DNA of 64,000 bases from Litoditis marina. Taxonomy: Eukaryota; Nematoda; Chromadorea; Rhabditida; Rhabditidae. Positions 1 through 12,204 of the stretch are shown here, in pieces; positions within the stretch are counted from its first letter, which is position 1; each line of letters begins with the position of its first letter. The DNA lies in NCBI GenBank assembly GCA_964036275.1, contig OZ038438.1, positions 10,673,321-10,737,320 on the forward strand. Reading direction: 5' to 3'. Made by a program: the position numbers and the translations under genes. Under the pieces are notes generated by a model, which was given only the letters and a program-made list of their open reading frames with translations, ran no database searches and was not told where the DNA came from.

Positions 1-1236
1 CGCGAACCGAAACAATTTGAATGATGAATATTGTTTATCGAATTGCCATTTTAAAAAATATCTGTGCGCGTAATAATTCTGCTATCCTGCTCGAATTCTA
101 GTTTATTTTAGTTTCACACGATACGATTTATCTTTGTTTGGGCTCGATGTATTGACAAAGTAGCACCGCTGTTTTTGCTATGCAGCTGGGGGTCACAGCT
201 GGAATACCATTCTTCGATCAATAACAAGACAACTCGATATTTGCATATTGTTTTTTTTCAATTGGAAAATATTCTATGAAGATGGAATGTTTTATTTCAA
301 CTGATAGTTTACATCTGTATCGATTTGTCGGCCTCTATATCTCCATATCTTGCGCTTACTCACAATTGAACTCCAACCATTCCAAAACACAAGATATATT
401 GTCCACGGTTTTTTGGTTTTTAGTCAGTTATCTTATTCCTCATCCTAACTAGATATATTTGAATGCATCCTGTTAATGTAGTTAAGTTCATGTTCTATTT
501 TAGAATAGGCGATATTTAACGTATTCACTTTGATTCATTTTCGTATATTGCATTCTAAATATCAGATTGGGAACAGTTGTTCGTAATGATAACCCGTTGC
601 TTTTTTCTGTTCTGAAATTGTGGAACTGAAACAACGCAACATCTCTTTCTTCTTCTAAAACCCCTGTTATTTCTTCAATCCATTCTTTCCATTCTTGAAG
701 TACATTACCAGTTTGAAAGGAAATTCTAGAAATGATCAATGAACATTGATCATTTTTAGAGTTTCTTTCCTTGGTACGTGTAGGGTGTATTCTATCTATA
801 CAGTTGGCTCGCAAGCGAGGGGTCTCGGGCGGGGGAGTGAATAGGCAGCAGTCACCACCAACGGTGTGCTCATTCCAGCCGTGAAAAACAGTTTGCCTTC
901 ACTTTTGCTCTATTTTGTGATGCGGGGACGCGTGTCTGATTCATTCGTCTTATACTGGAACTCAAACAAACCGTCGCCCTGCCTCCTCACGCAACACATT
1001 TCTTTTCAATAGTGCGGAACAATTGAAACTCCCATCGTCTTGTTCAATAACTCAATACTCACTTCATGTTAGCAATCCATTCGTTCCATAGGTAAAACTA
1101 TGTCACGATTTACAATACAAGTCACCATTTGGTTCAAATGGATGAGTCTCTTATAGTCTTATGCGATTTAGGTTTTACGTGAGTATTTAGTTCCGCTATT
1201 AATTTTGTTCATTTTTTCAGAACCGAATCCCTCAAT
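1..1236. other. Upstream region of the NHX gene; no gene recognised
   Basis: I see no exon with family similarity or an open frame bounded by good splice sites in this stretch. It ends with the pyrimidine-rich acceptor-like sequence attttttcag at 1211-1220, 16 bases before the start codon at 1237. In nematodes such a site directly upstream of a start codon usually receives a spliced leader, so it probably marks the mature 5' end of the exchanger mRNA. It could also be the acceptor of an intron in the 5' untranslated region. Confidence 0.5.
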
Positions 1237-4200
1237 ATGTTGCAATTATTGTTGTTACTCTTCAATTTCATCACACCAACAGTTCAAGGTGAGTAATGCT
1301 GTATCCGCAGGTTGGGCATTGGTGAGACCTCACGAAGCTTTGAGATTGTTGTTATATCCAGAATAGTTATCTAAACAGCCAGCTGAATTTAGTCCAGACT
1401 GATTCCATAGGTTTTTGTGAGTTAGTATAAGTCAGTATAGTAAGTTTTATCTCTCGATTCTGAAGACGACGCAAATGCTTGTTTTTAGAAAAACATAATG
1501 TCTGTATTCAGAAATGTCCCAAGAACTTCTGTTGGATGAAAATTCAACAGAACAACGGGAAGCAGCAAACGACATGTTTCGAATAGATTTCTCTCACACC
1601 GGTCATCCACTTGCTATCGTTTGTAGCATTATGCTCATTGGATTTCTGAAGCCAGGTAATATTAGCCTATTATTCATGTTTCTTGTGTAGACAGACAAAT
1701 TCCACTTGTATAATGTACACTAACAACTAGCATGATTTTTCTGAATCATCTCATGTGGGTAGCAGTCTTTTTTCTTTCTGTCTCCAATTTTTTGATGTTT
1801 TCAAAGTATCAAACTTTCACTATCAAAGCGCAAGGCTTAAAATCATGCGTCCGGGATGGCAGATGAAACATCCTAGATATTACGATCAAAATAGCGTGTT
1901 AGAATATATATAATATGTGGTTAAACGTAAATCTTTCAGTTTTCGAGAGAGTTCATGCTATTCCCCATTCGGTTATGTTGTTAATCTTTGGTATCGTCAT
2001 GGGATGGTTACTGTCTTTTGTATTTCGAGATGAAGAGGTTTGCGGTTTGCCTATTTTTGAATATGTTCAAAGTAATATTGTATAGTTTCTCTCCATTTAC
2101 TCAATTGGTGTGCCACATTGTATGTGGAAGTCACGTGTTAAATCGCGAATAGATATTTTTTATTCTATTCTATAGTTTATATCTCACATTATGATGGTAA
2201 TTGGTAAATGAAAAGGTGTAATATATGTAATTATGATTTCGTGAATATTCTTTTGTTATCTTTCTACTGTGGCGGCCGTATCCACCAATAATTTGGAGAG
2301 GATGTATCTTTTTTCAGATCTACTTGAGACCGTATTGGTTCTTTGTTTACCTTCTGCCACCTATTGTACTGGAAGCTGGCTATTTTTTGAAAAACAAGGA
2401 CTTTTTCCACAACATTGGAACCATTTGTATTTATGCAGTAATCGGAACATTGATGAATACTGCAGCTTTGTGTGAGTTTTTCATTGACTTTTCTGTTGTG
2501 TTGTTCAAACCTGAGAAGAAAAGATAGTTAGCACGTGACAAATGTATTTTGCTGTAGCTATTTAATGTGCATCATTTAGTAGGTACTACGATTAACCTGG
2601 AAATTTTCTATATCATCCATATGCTGAAAATAACATAGGTCTCAACTCATGATGGAAAACGTGTATTGTGATGGAGCAATAGCTTTTCGCTCGCTGTTCG
2701 ATTGTTGTTGTTATAAAGCGGGCCGCAATGAAATTCTTATTAATGTCATGACTTGTTAGTGGTGACCCGCTAGTAGCGGTTCAATCCAGCCTCTATTAGC
2801 GAGGTTTGCTGGTAGGAGTTCAGTCGAAATTTAGTAGCCATGAGTTAGTGAAAAAATTACATTATAGGCCACTTTTATACTTTTTACGTCGGCGTTTAAC
2901 GCCGGCGTTAATGTGAAGAAAACATACGCATCGATTTTATTGGCGTTAAAGCATGTGTTTTGCAGCATGTCTGCTCTATTTCTGTCGTCATTTGTTTGTG
3001 GTGGCCGACCTGAGTTTTCTGCACTGTGTCATATTCGCCACCCTGATTTGTGCCGTCGACCCAGTGGCAGTTCTCTGTGTCTTCGAAGCCATTCACGTCA
3101 ATGAACTCCTCTACATTTGCGTGTTCGGAGAATCTCTTCTGAACGACGCCGTCACCATTGTTAGCTATAATTTTTGTGGAACATACATCCGTTTTCAGCT
3201 CTCAGTGTTAGATATTGGCTCTCCACTCCATACCCTAAATGCCTCAGAGTTGTGACTTTTTCAAACAGGGGGGTTTTGCCCTCCCCCTCAGCCATTATAA
3301 GGGGGTTTTGCTCTTAATTTAGAAAATCGCTAAATCAGACAATTTTTGAGGGGGAGGGGGGTTGCCCAAATCTTCGGACCAAGAACAGGGGGTTTTTTCT
3401 CAAAACGCTGAGCATTTAGGGTATGCTCCACTCATTTAAGCATACATAAAAAAAAGCTCCAAATCGGGCAGAGACTAAGAGAAATCATGAAAAGTGAACA
3501 TGCGTGATTCAAAAACACAAAATTATTCTCATTTTGGAATCTAGAATCTTCAACAGTAGCCCAAAAAGTGACCATGCCGGGCAAAAGTGAGCATTAGTCA
3601 AAAAATAGAGAAATTCATCGACAAACCGCGCATGTTTCTTGCAGCCCCCACATTCTGTGATTCTGTCAAATGTTTCCTCTAAGGCAATAGTTCAGTTGAA
3701 TAAACTCAGTACGCCCGTGAGAGAAGTGAATATCAAGTTGAACAATTTGGGTTTAATCAGTGGGTGATTTATTTTCCATTTGTATTTGTGTTGTTGAATT
3801 GATGTTGGAGAGAGTTGCAGGTTCTGTATCACACGGTGACCGATATGTTGATCGCTGGACCAGAGGAGATGCAGACTGCACAATACGCGATGGCCTGTGG
3901 CAAGTTCTTCTGGGTGGCGTTTGGAGGAATAACGTTCGGTATCATTGGCGGCTTCGGAACATCCGGCTGTATGAGGTAGGCTACTCAGCCGTCAACATAC
4001 CTTCAACACCTCCAAATTATGCTGCAAGCGGAAAAATAAAGTTTGTCATGTGCAGCAATGTTCCGGAATTGACCGTAAGCACAGCAGTAAGCTGTGACTA
4101 TCTATAAAATGATACCTTTTTCTCTATTTGAATAGTGAAAACTTTTGATTCTTTGTTAAAATAGGCAATTCAACCAATATTTTCGTTTGTGTTTAGCGAA

Positions 4201-7200
4201 ATAGTTGTCCATTTTTGGGATTATTGATGCTACTCGGACAACTTCACTGCACAGGGAAATAAAAACCGCTAATTGACAGCAAAGTTACTGCAGTTCTACC
4301 CCGGTTTGACTGCCGATTTACCGCTGGTAGTACCGCGGTACTACCAGCGGTAAATCGGCAGTAAATCTGCAGTAAACCCGCAGTAAATGCGTAGTAAAGT
4401 AATTGGTATTCAAATCTACCACAAATTATCTAAAATAAAACTTTTTCAAAAAACAGTTTAATTTAACGCAATAGGAGCGCTCTATGCATCCTATCAGCAT
4501 CAAAGTATAATATGATACCTTTCCGTTCTCGAAAAGTACCTCAAACTTGGGTAATTAAACCGAAATCAACTCAAACCTCAACGACTAGTGATGGAGAAGT
4601 CCGTACTTAAGAAAGGGCGGAAAATATTTTTTTCAAAATTCGTTTTTAAGGGTGAAAATGCATTCAATTCTCCAATATGCATGAATATTATTTGTACATC
4701 AGGATATCTGAACATATTTCTCGAAAATCATGATTTGGTGAAGAAATTGAAGTTATGAGCAACAACCATGAAAGTTCTTCTCTTAAATTTCCAATATATG
4801 GTTTTCCATCATGATTTGCTAAGTAAAATGTTAATTCGTTCCATTTTAAACGATTGAATACTCATATTATAGAAATGCAGTTGCCAGTAACTCACCATAA
4901 CGATCGAAATAAAAGTTGAGCTGTCAGACTTGAAAAAAAATATCTGCTCATTTTCTCGAAACTGATTTGTATAATCTCCGATACGTTTATCCCTTCATTT
5001 TTTGAGTTTTAATAATGCATTTCCACACGAAACACGCACTTCTGAGTAATTTACTATGAATCTACTGCGGGTTTACTGCGGGTTTACTGCACGTTTACTG
5101 CGGATCTACCACGGGTTCGCCTTACTACGGGTTTACTGCGGATTTAACCCTGGTCACGAAATTCCTATGGTGTATGAGTAAATGTAGAATGTTCTATAAG
5201 GTTTTTGGAATTACTAGTAGAAAATTGTAGTACTTACAAATTAAATTTAATTATTGAGTTCTCTCCTATCATCAAGTAAAGTTTTCCTCGATGTAAAACC
5301 GAGCCTATTTTTTACGCCTACAGATTACTGGCCAATCACCAGGTGGTACAGCCGATTCTCATGCTCCTTATGCCGTTCATCGTATATCTCTTCACCGACA
5401 CTTTCCATCTTTCTGGAATTCTCGCGTTAGTTTTTTATTGTATCTTTGTATTCAAGGGATGATTAGAAATAACCTATCAGAACTGGATTGTATTATCGTA
5501 ATGTTGTCTGTTTCAATAGCGAAAAGGATATAAACGTGGTTGTGCTTTTTCTACTCTGCATTCAAAATCATAAGCCAGTACTTTTTCAAGTATCATTTCA
5601 TGTTTTCGATCCTTACGTAGTATTTGTTGAATCACGCCAATTGTGCAATTGACGTTATTACAGAATTGTGACGTGTGGAATATTGATCAAGAACTATATG
5701 CAAGGAAATGTTTGTGACCAAATGCACTTCGCAATCGAGTATATCTATAAAATGGCCTCTTCATAGTGAGTTAAATTCTAATATTATAGTTTCATAGTTA
5801 ATGATGCTTCAAAGTTACCCACGTTTGATTTTGTATTTATAATTTTGGAACCCATTTTTGATTTAAAATTTAATGAGCTGCCTTGGGAAAGGATGCTAAC
5901 ATGCAATGTTCAAAAGATGATTATTGTTGAGGGGTTGGTTACGGAATAAACTAATTGTATTTTACACCGTTGCCATACTCCCCAACTTGGAGTTGGAGAG
6001 TCAGATGGCGAAAACAGATAGCTCAATAACTTGGACCCTTAAAATCTACTTCACTCATTGACGTCTTGTAAGTTTCGATTCGAATCAGAATGCTTTCAGT
6101 TGTCTATTCAATTCACATATTTCATTGTCGTTCTATTTGAGTGGAATATTTTAATTTAAAGTAGGACGATTATGTGGTCCAATCGCAACGCTTCAGTCCT
6201 TTAAACTGCAATACATTTTTCAATTGCAGTTTAAAGGACCGTTGACACGGGATTGGTCCACATAATCGTCCTTCTTTAACGCATCTGCTGCGCGGAAAGA
6301 ACATATTAATTAAACGGGAGGTTTTAGCTCCGAGTCGCTGATTTTCGTTTTTCTTGGCGTTTCTGTTGTATCTTCGAATCACGTTGTTGACCCTTGGTTC
6401 ATAATTATCACGCTAGTTGGATGCCTTTTGTTTCGATTCATTGGTAAGCGTTTTGTGTTTTTTATATGTTGCTTCTACGACTAACGTTGATAGCTTTGGG
6501 TTAATTACTACTCACACAACTTCTTTTAGTTAATAACATCCATGTAGAAAGTGGGTTCAGAACCTCATATGACTCACTGCAATCCCCAACTAAAATTCAC
6601 CAAAAGTGACATATCAAAACATTGGATTTACTTAGAGTTGTATGCTACAGGATTTGTGAAATGAGGAAAAACGCATTTACCATTTTTCATTAATTAATCG
6701 TCGTACTCAACTTTTGATATTTACTATGTGCGGAGCATACTATTCTCATACTGTAGGATTACCCAAATTGCTCGTCTCAATACTGATCCATATTATGCAT
6801 GTATGCTGCAGGTGTATACTTTCTCACCTTCTTCATCAATATATTCCGGAGAAAGGAAGATCAGATATCAATGGAAGATCAGTTCATCATGGCTTATGGT
6901 GGACTTCGAGGAGCTGTGTGTTACGGTAATTGAATTTTCTGTCGCAGTTAGAGTGCCGCCATTGATCGAATGTTATTGACGGTGAAAAGTACACTGTCAC
7001 TACATCATTCTGTGCAACCGGGTTGCTTCTGAAGTGCAACCAACATCTTATGTTCTTGGTTATTTTGGTTATGCAGAGAGCGTTTGGTTGCATTGGAGTT
7101 ACAGCCTGGTTGCATTTGAAAACAACCGATGATTATCTCTATAAGCAACCAGGTGGTTTTTGGCCGACATAATAAGCAGCACTCTCACCACTGCGCTATG

Positions 7201-9852
7201 ACTGCGCGTGGAGGAGTGAATGAAGTAGGTCCTTATAGCTCATTAGGGACCCGCGCTCGATCTTCACCCCTGTTTCTCCCCGGATTCACCCCGGATGCGC
7301 CGCGGACTTACGACGTAGTCGCTACTACCACGGATCTATCCGGGGATCATATTCCTATGGTGTCTCTAGATTTAATGATTTTCTTGCAGGATTGGTCATG
7401 TCTATAGACGAAAATCTTGTCGAAGCGAAGCGTATGTTTGTAACGACGACCCTTGCTGTTATCATGTTCACTACTGTGGTGCAGGTATGCAATTGATAAG
7501 TTATTCGTAACCAACATTAATTTACAGTGGAATTGTTTTTCTTTTGTCTGCAATGCTATATCACTCGTCACTCCGTACAACCGGAAGTAATTATTTTTCT
7601 GCGAACATGTAAAGGTTGAGTAAGTTGTTTGTATGTGTGTGAAATAATCGCGGTTTATACATTATACCATAATTAATGTTTTTAAGATTATTACTGATAA
7701 CTATCAAATCAGGGATGCTAAAACTAGGTGATTAAAAGAGCGTAAATCGAAATCGGAATCACTTATACCTAACCTAACCACGAGCTCACTTTAGAATCGC
7801 GAAAAAGGTGAATACAAGTTAAAATAGTACTAATAATATGCATAATCTAAGAAACGGATATGGAATACTTCAAAGTAGCTAGTCAGTTTTTCGCATAATT
7901 GTGTATCGATATCGAACAGTTTTTGTTCAGTGTCAGAATCGCCTCTATGAACCAAATATTGTATTTTATCAGGTTTTTCTCTGTTCCACATCTGAGATTG
8001 ATTTCAGGGCACAACTATTAAGTTTCTGGTGGATAAGCTGAAGGTGAAACGAAGCAAACTATTCGGTAAGGAGGAGAAAAAGAAGCAAGTGATGGAGATG
8101 ATTGTGCTGGAATCAACGAAACACATCAAGGAATACTTGGAGTATATCATGGGAGAACATGGGGAGAACGCGGTCCGTTTGGTGCTATTCCTCTGTCCGA
8201 TATATGCCCAATGAAAATTTAATTTATCGTGTCTCGCGAACCGTAAAACGCGTAAACCATAACCAATTAACCGGAAAAATATGGTTGGCATGAAAGGCAT
8301 AACTTGTGCGGAATATTTTATCTTGCCCACAGAAAAAAATAATCAGAGTGATTGATTTCACTCTAAAATTTCAGTTCTTCCGAAAATGGCAAGTTATTGA
8401 TGAGAAGTTCCTGAAGCCTCTTCTGACTGCTTATGCGAAGCCGCGCGTCGCTGTCCTAGTTCACCAGGAGTTGGATAATATTGTGTCAGAGTTTGCAATG
8501 TCAGTAAAGAAAGGTGGGTATGTTTGAACTTATGACACTATTCAATCGCATGCTCGAATTTTCGCGTACTAGATGACACGTTGCTGATTGTTATACTTTT
8601 TAGGTGGTACATCATTCGCAGGACTGCCCACCGATGTGTCGGTCAGCAATTTACATCTGCCTTCGTCGAAGAGCGAGCTTTTCGCCTCTGGATTCGATCA
8701 ATAGTAAGTGCTCAGAACACGTACACATATGTTTGGTTCATAATTTCTTGATTCGTTGCTATGTACGGCCAGCGGCCACACAATTATTCCAGAGTTGAAC
8801 ACTAAACAATAATGACAACAGACATGGTCCTCTCTACTGCCAGAGTTTGAGAATGCGGCCATATTTGATCGAAAGTCATGAAGTTCGTGAGGTTTTTTTG
8901 AAACAGGATCGCACCCGAATAAATGGAGTAATGAAGACAATATCTTAGTAATGTTCCATATAATTTTCAGCCAACTTATGCCTCCATCAAAGCCTTGTGT
9001 CTCGGTTCCTCAACCAACTCTGCCTCCCATTTCACCGATTCCTCGCAATGTATCTGTGTCTGGTCTGGTTACCCAAGCATTTGAAAACACGGCAGATCAA
9101 AGAGCGACGCAGAAGAATAAGGTAAGACATTGAATATTGTGCGATCAATTATGTTTGGAAACTCTGAGATGAATAGGTTAACCATTGGTTGTTGCAAAGC
9201 CATTTTTCTTTGTCAATTTTTTCAGCGGCGCTCGCTGTACAGTCGTCATCTTCTTACCAATGTCCCTGCCACCCCGGTGTCATTCGATGTGGACAGATCG
9301 TTTATGGTCAGTCTCTGATTCTTGGGTTAACCTATAGCGAACGAAATCTTTAAAATCAGTATGGTTCTTCTTTCTTTATAGCGTTTTATACAGTTTCTGT
9401 GCTGATGCAAAAACGAGCATGCGCTTCAGATGAGTGTCCATAACGAGTGCTATTCACGGGTTTTGTCCCTATTGTTACCCTCATTGTACGTAATGTTATT
9501 TAATGATTATATCATAGTTGTCGCATTATTTATCATCAGTAAGTGTTACTTCTCACTATTTTTTGTGGACAATTAAATCGTAAGGCGTAACGAGTAACGT
9601 GAAAAAATATGAATAATATCGTATGCCTGACGTAGTTCCTACATTTTGTGTGGAGTGTTAGTGGTGTTACGAAACTGATAAATGTTGCAGGAAAACTCTT
9701 TCGAGGAGGATAACAACTACCTTTTCACTTTCCCGTATTCCAAAGCTCAAAATCAACAAATGGCGTCTAGTATACGGAAGTTCAGCAGCTCGCTCAAAGG
9801 TCTCTTTTGCAATGTATATCTGGGACAGATTTGGGATCGGAACTGCATGTGA
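1237..9852 (+). CDS. Na+/H+ exchanger (NHX/NHE, SLC9 family), 17 exons, one frameshift
   Basis: Electroneutral Na+/H+ antiporter of a plasma or organelle membrane, controlling intracellular or luminal pH. Exons: 1237-1288, 1512-1656, 1940-2037, 2318-2471, 2966-3159, 3821-3975, 5324-5425, 5664-5765, 6328-6443, 6812-6925, 7390-7484, 8008-8172, 8375-8513, 8604-8703, 8971-9121, 9226-9306, 9691-9852. The product of about 707 aa starts with a hydrophobic signal-like segment ([11 protein letters not shown]). Family motifs visible: [15 protein letters not shown] (amiloride-region segment), [27 protein letters not shown] with the essential ND, and [11 protein letters not shown]. After the last membrane segment comes a charged tail ([20 protein letters not shown]) and a Pro/Ser-rich C-terminus. 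AATAAA is at 9876-9881. Exon 2 carries one extra T in TTTT at 1620-1623, which breaks the frame unless it is a sequence error. The donor of exon 12 (gtccgt) is weak. Family assignment is very secure; which nhx paralogue it is I cannot tell. Confidence 0.93.
3229..3425. mobile_element. 197-bp MITE with 8-bp target duplication (hAT-like)
   Basis: It has terminal inverted repeats CATACCCTAAATGC...GCATTTAGGGTATG and is flanked on both sides by the identical 8-mer CTCCACTC (3221-3228 and 3426-3433). Eight-base target duplications are typical of hAT transposons. The interior is G/C-run rich (GGGGGTTTT and CCTCCCCC) and has no coding capacity. It sits in the intron between exons 5 and 6 of the exchanger. 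Confidence 0.8.
4252..5152. mobile_element. About 0.9-kb non-autonomous element with CAGGG...CCCTG ends
   Basis: The termini CAGGG-AAATAAAAACCGC and GCGGATTTAA-CCCTG are roughly inverted, and both subterminal regions are full of the same short word in opposite orientation: CCGCAGTAAA near 4360-4395 and GTTTACTGCGG near 5060-5145. A perfect palindrome of the form ACCGCTGGTAGTACC/GGTACTACCAGCGGT lies at about 4320-4352. CAGGG ends and clustered subterminal repeats suggest a hAT-type element, but the 8-bp flanks (tcactgca and gtcacgaa) do not match. It fills much of the intron between exchanger exons 6 and 7. Confidence 0.55.
6160..6275. mobile_element. 116-bp hairpin MITE flanked by TTAA, copy 1
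   Basis: The two ends are near-perfect inverted repeats (AGTAGGACGATTATGTGG...CCACATAATCGTCCTTCT), the middle also folds (CAGTCCTTTAAACTGCAAT against ATTGCAGTTTAAAGGACCG), and TTAA flanks both sides (6156-6159, 6276-6279). TTAA insertion is the hallmark of piggyBac-type transposases. It lies about 50 bp upstream of exchanger exon 9. A second copy is at 12424-12560. Confidence 0.8.
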
Positions 9853-10376
9853 ATGCAATAAGCCAATAAGCAGAAAATAAACTTTTCTATTTTCAAATTA
9901 TTAAAGTAGCCCGGTATGAACAGTTATTCGAGCGTGTTTATACAGCATCGTGGTTTTGTATAATAATTCCAATCTCCTAGTTTTTCCTATAATTTAATGC
10001 AAGTAGAGATAATACTTTTATTGAGAATGTTGGACGTTTGGTTCTAATTCTCATCGGAAATATTAGGATTGAGCCGATTGTTTGTTAACTACCGACTTTG
10101 TACTCTCGGCGCTACTCATTTTTCCAACCGTGTGAGAAGCTTCTCATCATTCATAAGATAATATGTTCAAATAATCTGAACAAACTTAACCTCGCAAACC
10201 AATAAGGAACTGTAGTTACTTTCTCAACCTACTTTCTCTCGATTCATAGTGTTTTGAAATCTTTTACATCACCAAACTATGTGTAGTGCTTTTTCAATTA
10301 CATAAAATACATACACTGCGAGATTATGTAGACCAGGTTGAAAACAGTTCGAAAGATAGTATTATTGATTATATAG
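9853..10376 (+). other. 3' end of NHX gene and short intergenic gap
   Basis: It contains the exchanger stop, the AATAAA at 9876-9881 and then AT-rich sequence up to the next same-strand start codon. No gene is seen. The gap of about 0.5 kb to a same-strand gene would be compatible with, but does not show, a nematode operon. Confidence 0.5.
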
Positions 10377-11660
10377 ATGAATTCAGATGCGAATAGGGTG
10401 AAAAGTACAACTTCTCCAACTCGAGCGAAGAGTAGCAAAGAAGGGACGAGCATGGCACGCAAAACGGAACCACGTCAGTCTCGTTATCTGTGAAATCTTA
10501 TTCCAAAACGCTTCCTCCTATTTAGGGAACAAATTATTGCCCTAAAACTTTATCTAAGTTTATCAGACCGTACTGTTTCATTGAATTCATCATGACATCG
10601 GTTTATCACCAGATAAGTAGTAAGTAAATGAGTTTATAAATTACCGTCATGTTATGTTAGTAGTACTTGTGGAGGTCATACGCCGGCGATTCGTGGAGGT
10701 GATCTACTTCGTTCTGTAGATGTTATCTGATTTCACAATAATATAAAATCAATGTGTTTGTAGTTTTATCTCCTGTCCTTCAGTCGTTCATTTTGGATGT
10801 ATGCAGAGCGAACTACAACTTGCATATGTTCACCCACACTGATTGTGATCTTTTTCAGCACACACTCGGCAAGTAGCCAATTCGAAGGAGACTCAGCGTC
10901 CCCCTCTATTCTCGTTAGTGGACGAAGAGAAAAGTGCCAGTGCTGCTCCCCCCAGGCAGCCTGGTCGAGGTGAGCGAAGAAAGGCACGCACTGTTCGTAC
11001 TAAGTTCATTTGTTCTTGTCCCTCTCTGTCCCTCTGTTCACTATCTCTTCCAGCCGTCTCCCCAAACATAGCACACATTTAAACACAAAAAACTAGCTTT
11101 TCCTTCGAATCGCGCATAATTTCTGTTCTCTATTTTCGCAGAATAAGAGTCGGTTTTTATGTGTTCTGGCTATTTAGTCAGGTTTGGCATAATGTGCACT
11201 CGTTTTTTTTTCTGAACGGAAATGATTTTTAGGTGAAGTTGTATTTGAGTGCCTTTGCATCTAATGGCTTTGATATTGGTACTGGGTAGCACTTCTGACC
11301 AGAGATCCTTGCTTAGTTCTCATTACATGATATGGTTTCATGTTTATGATTCCTTTACCGTTTTAAAATGAAATTTGTTCGAAATATGGGGATGAAGAAA
11401 GAAACTGTGTGGGAGGTCGAATGGTAGATGGTAAAGTTGGCGCATGGTACCCAATCCATACAATGTCCTTGTTCTGCTCGTTTCTGCTTGTCCATTTTTC
11501 TGTTCCCAATCCCGTATATATTGTGTGGTATGGATATCGACTAGGTATGATTATAGGTAGATTGGAAAGAACAGTGAATTGTGGTCTGAAGACATTCACT
11601 GTGGGCGGCGAGGATACGACCGAGCTGCTACCCATTAAAGAGGACGAAAAAGAGAGCTAG
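10377..11660 (+). CDS. Orphan small protein, three exons, 103 aa
   Basis: I do not recognise this protein. Three segments join in frame with good splice sites: 10377-10473 (donor gtcagt), 10859-10969 (acceptor ctttttcag, donor gtgagc) and 11557-11660 (acceptor gattatag, stop TAG). The total of 312 nt is an exact multiple of three. The N-terminal half is basic and Ser/Thr-rich (MNSDANRVKSTTSPTRAK), the middle is Pro-rich (SASAAPPRQPGR) and the C-terminus is acidic (TTELLPIKEDEKES). There is no signal peptide, membrane segment or known domain, so it would be a soluble, probably disordered protein. It follows the exchanger on the same strand and converges on the otopetrin gene. It could be alternative 3' exons of another transcript. 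Existence is moderately likely and function is unknown. Confidence 0.5.
10758..10820. repeat. Short inverted-arm repeat (TTGTAGTTTTATC ... GAACTACAACT)
   Basis: Two arms about 60 bp apart are inverted copies of the recurring TTGTAGTTTGATC word. The unit sits in intron 1 of the orphan gene. Similar paired arms occur at 17051-17106, 45787-45850 and roughly 54666-54731. Confidence 0.5.
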
Positions 11661-12204
11661 ACTATTTATGTTTATCCGTGAAACAGTTTCTGCCCGGTCA
11701 CTTTGGAGATTCTATGTGCATTTTTTTTGTTTCTCACTCTCTCACTAGAGGGATTTTTTGTTTTCGTTGAACACTCTGATAGCCTCTGTTGTCCTTTGTT
11801 GTAGTGCATCAAACCGACTGTTGTTAATAATTCGAAGTGTCTTTCCTTTATTGTGTACACCCTTGGCGCTATTTCCGCAGCCGAGTAGTTTTTGATGTCC
11901 ACCTTTTCGACGTTTTTACCCACTTCCATCTCTGTATGCGTTTTTATGCGCACCTAGACGTAAAGGCATTTTTACTCGTTTGTTGATCAGCTAACTTATT
12001 CCGAAGTGTACCATAATGAGAGAGAACATATAATCATTTTATGTTTCTATTTATTTAATTTGAGGCACTCCTTGTAGCATAATAATTAGTTATTTGCATT
12101 TCAGTTTCACTTTGTTTTAGATCTCTGGTGTTTCCGGCTTTATGTGTTAATAACGAGTTGTTTCAATCGAATGATTCATATCAGATTCTCGTTATCCATT
12201 TCAA
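11661..12204. other. Intergenic gap between two convergent genes
   Basis: It contains the 3' region of the 103-aa gene (+) and of the otopetrin gene (-). A TTTATT at 12050-12055 is AATAAA on the minus strand and a plausible poly(A) signal for otopetrin. Nothing else is recognised. Confidence 0.5.
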
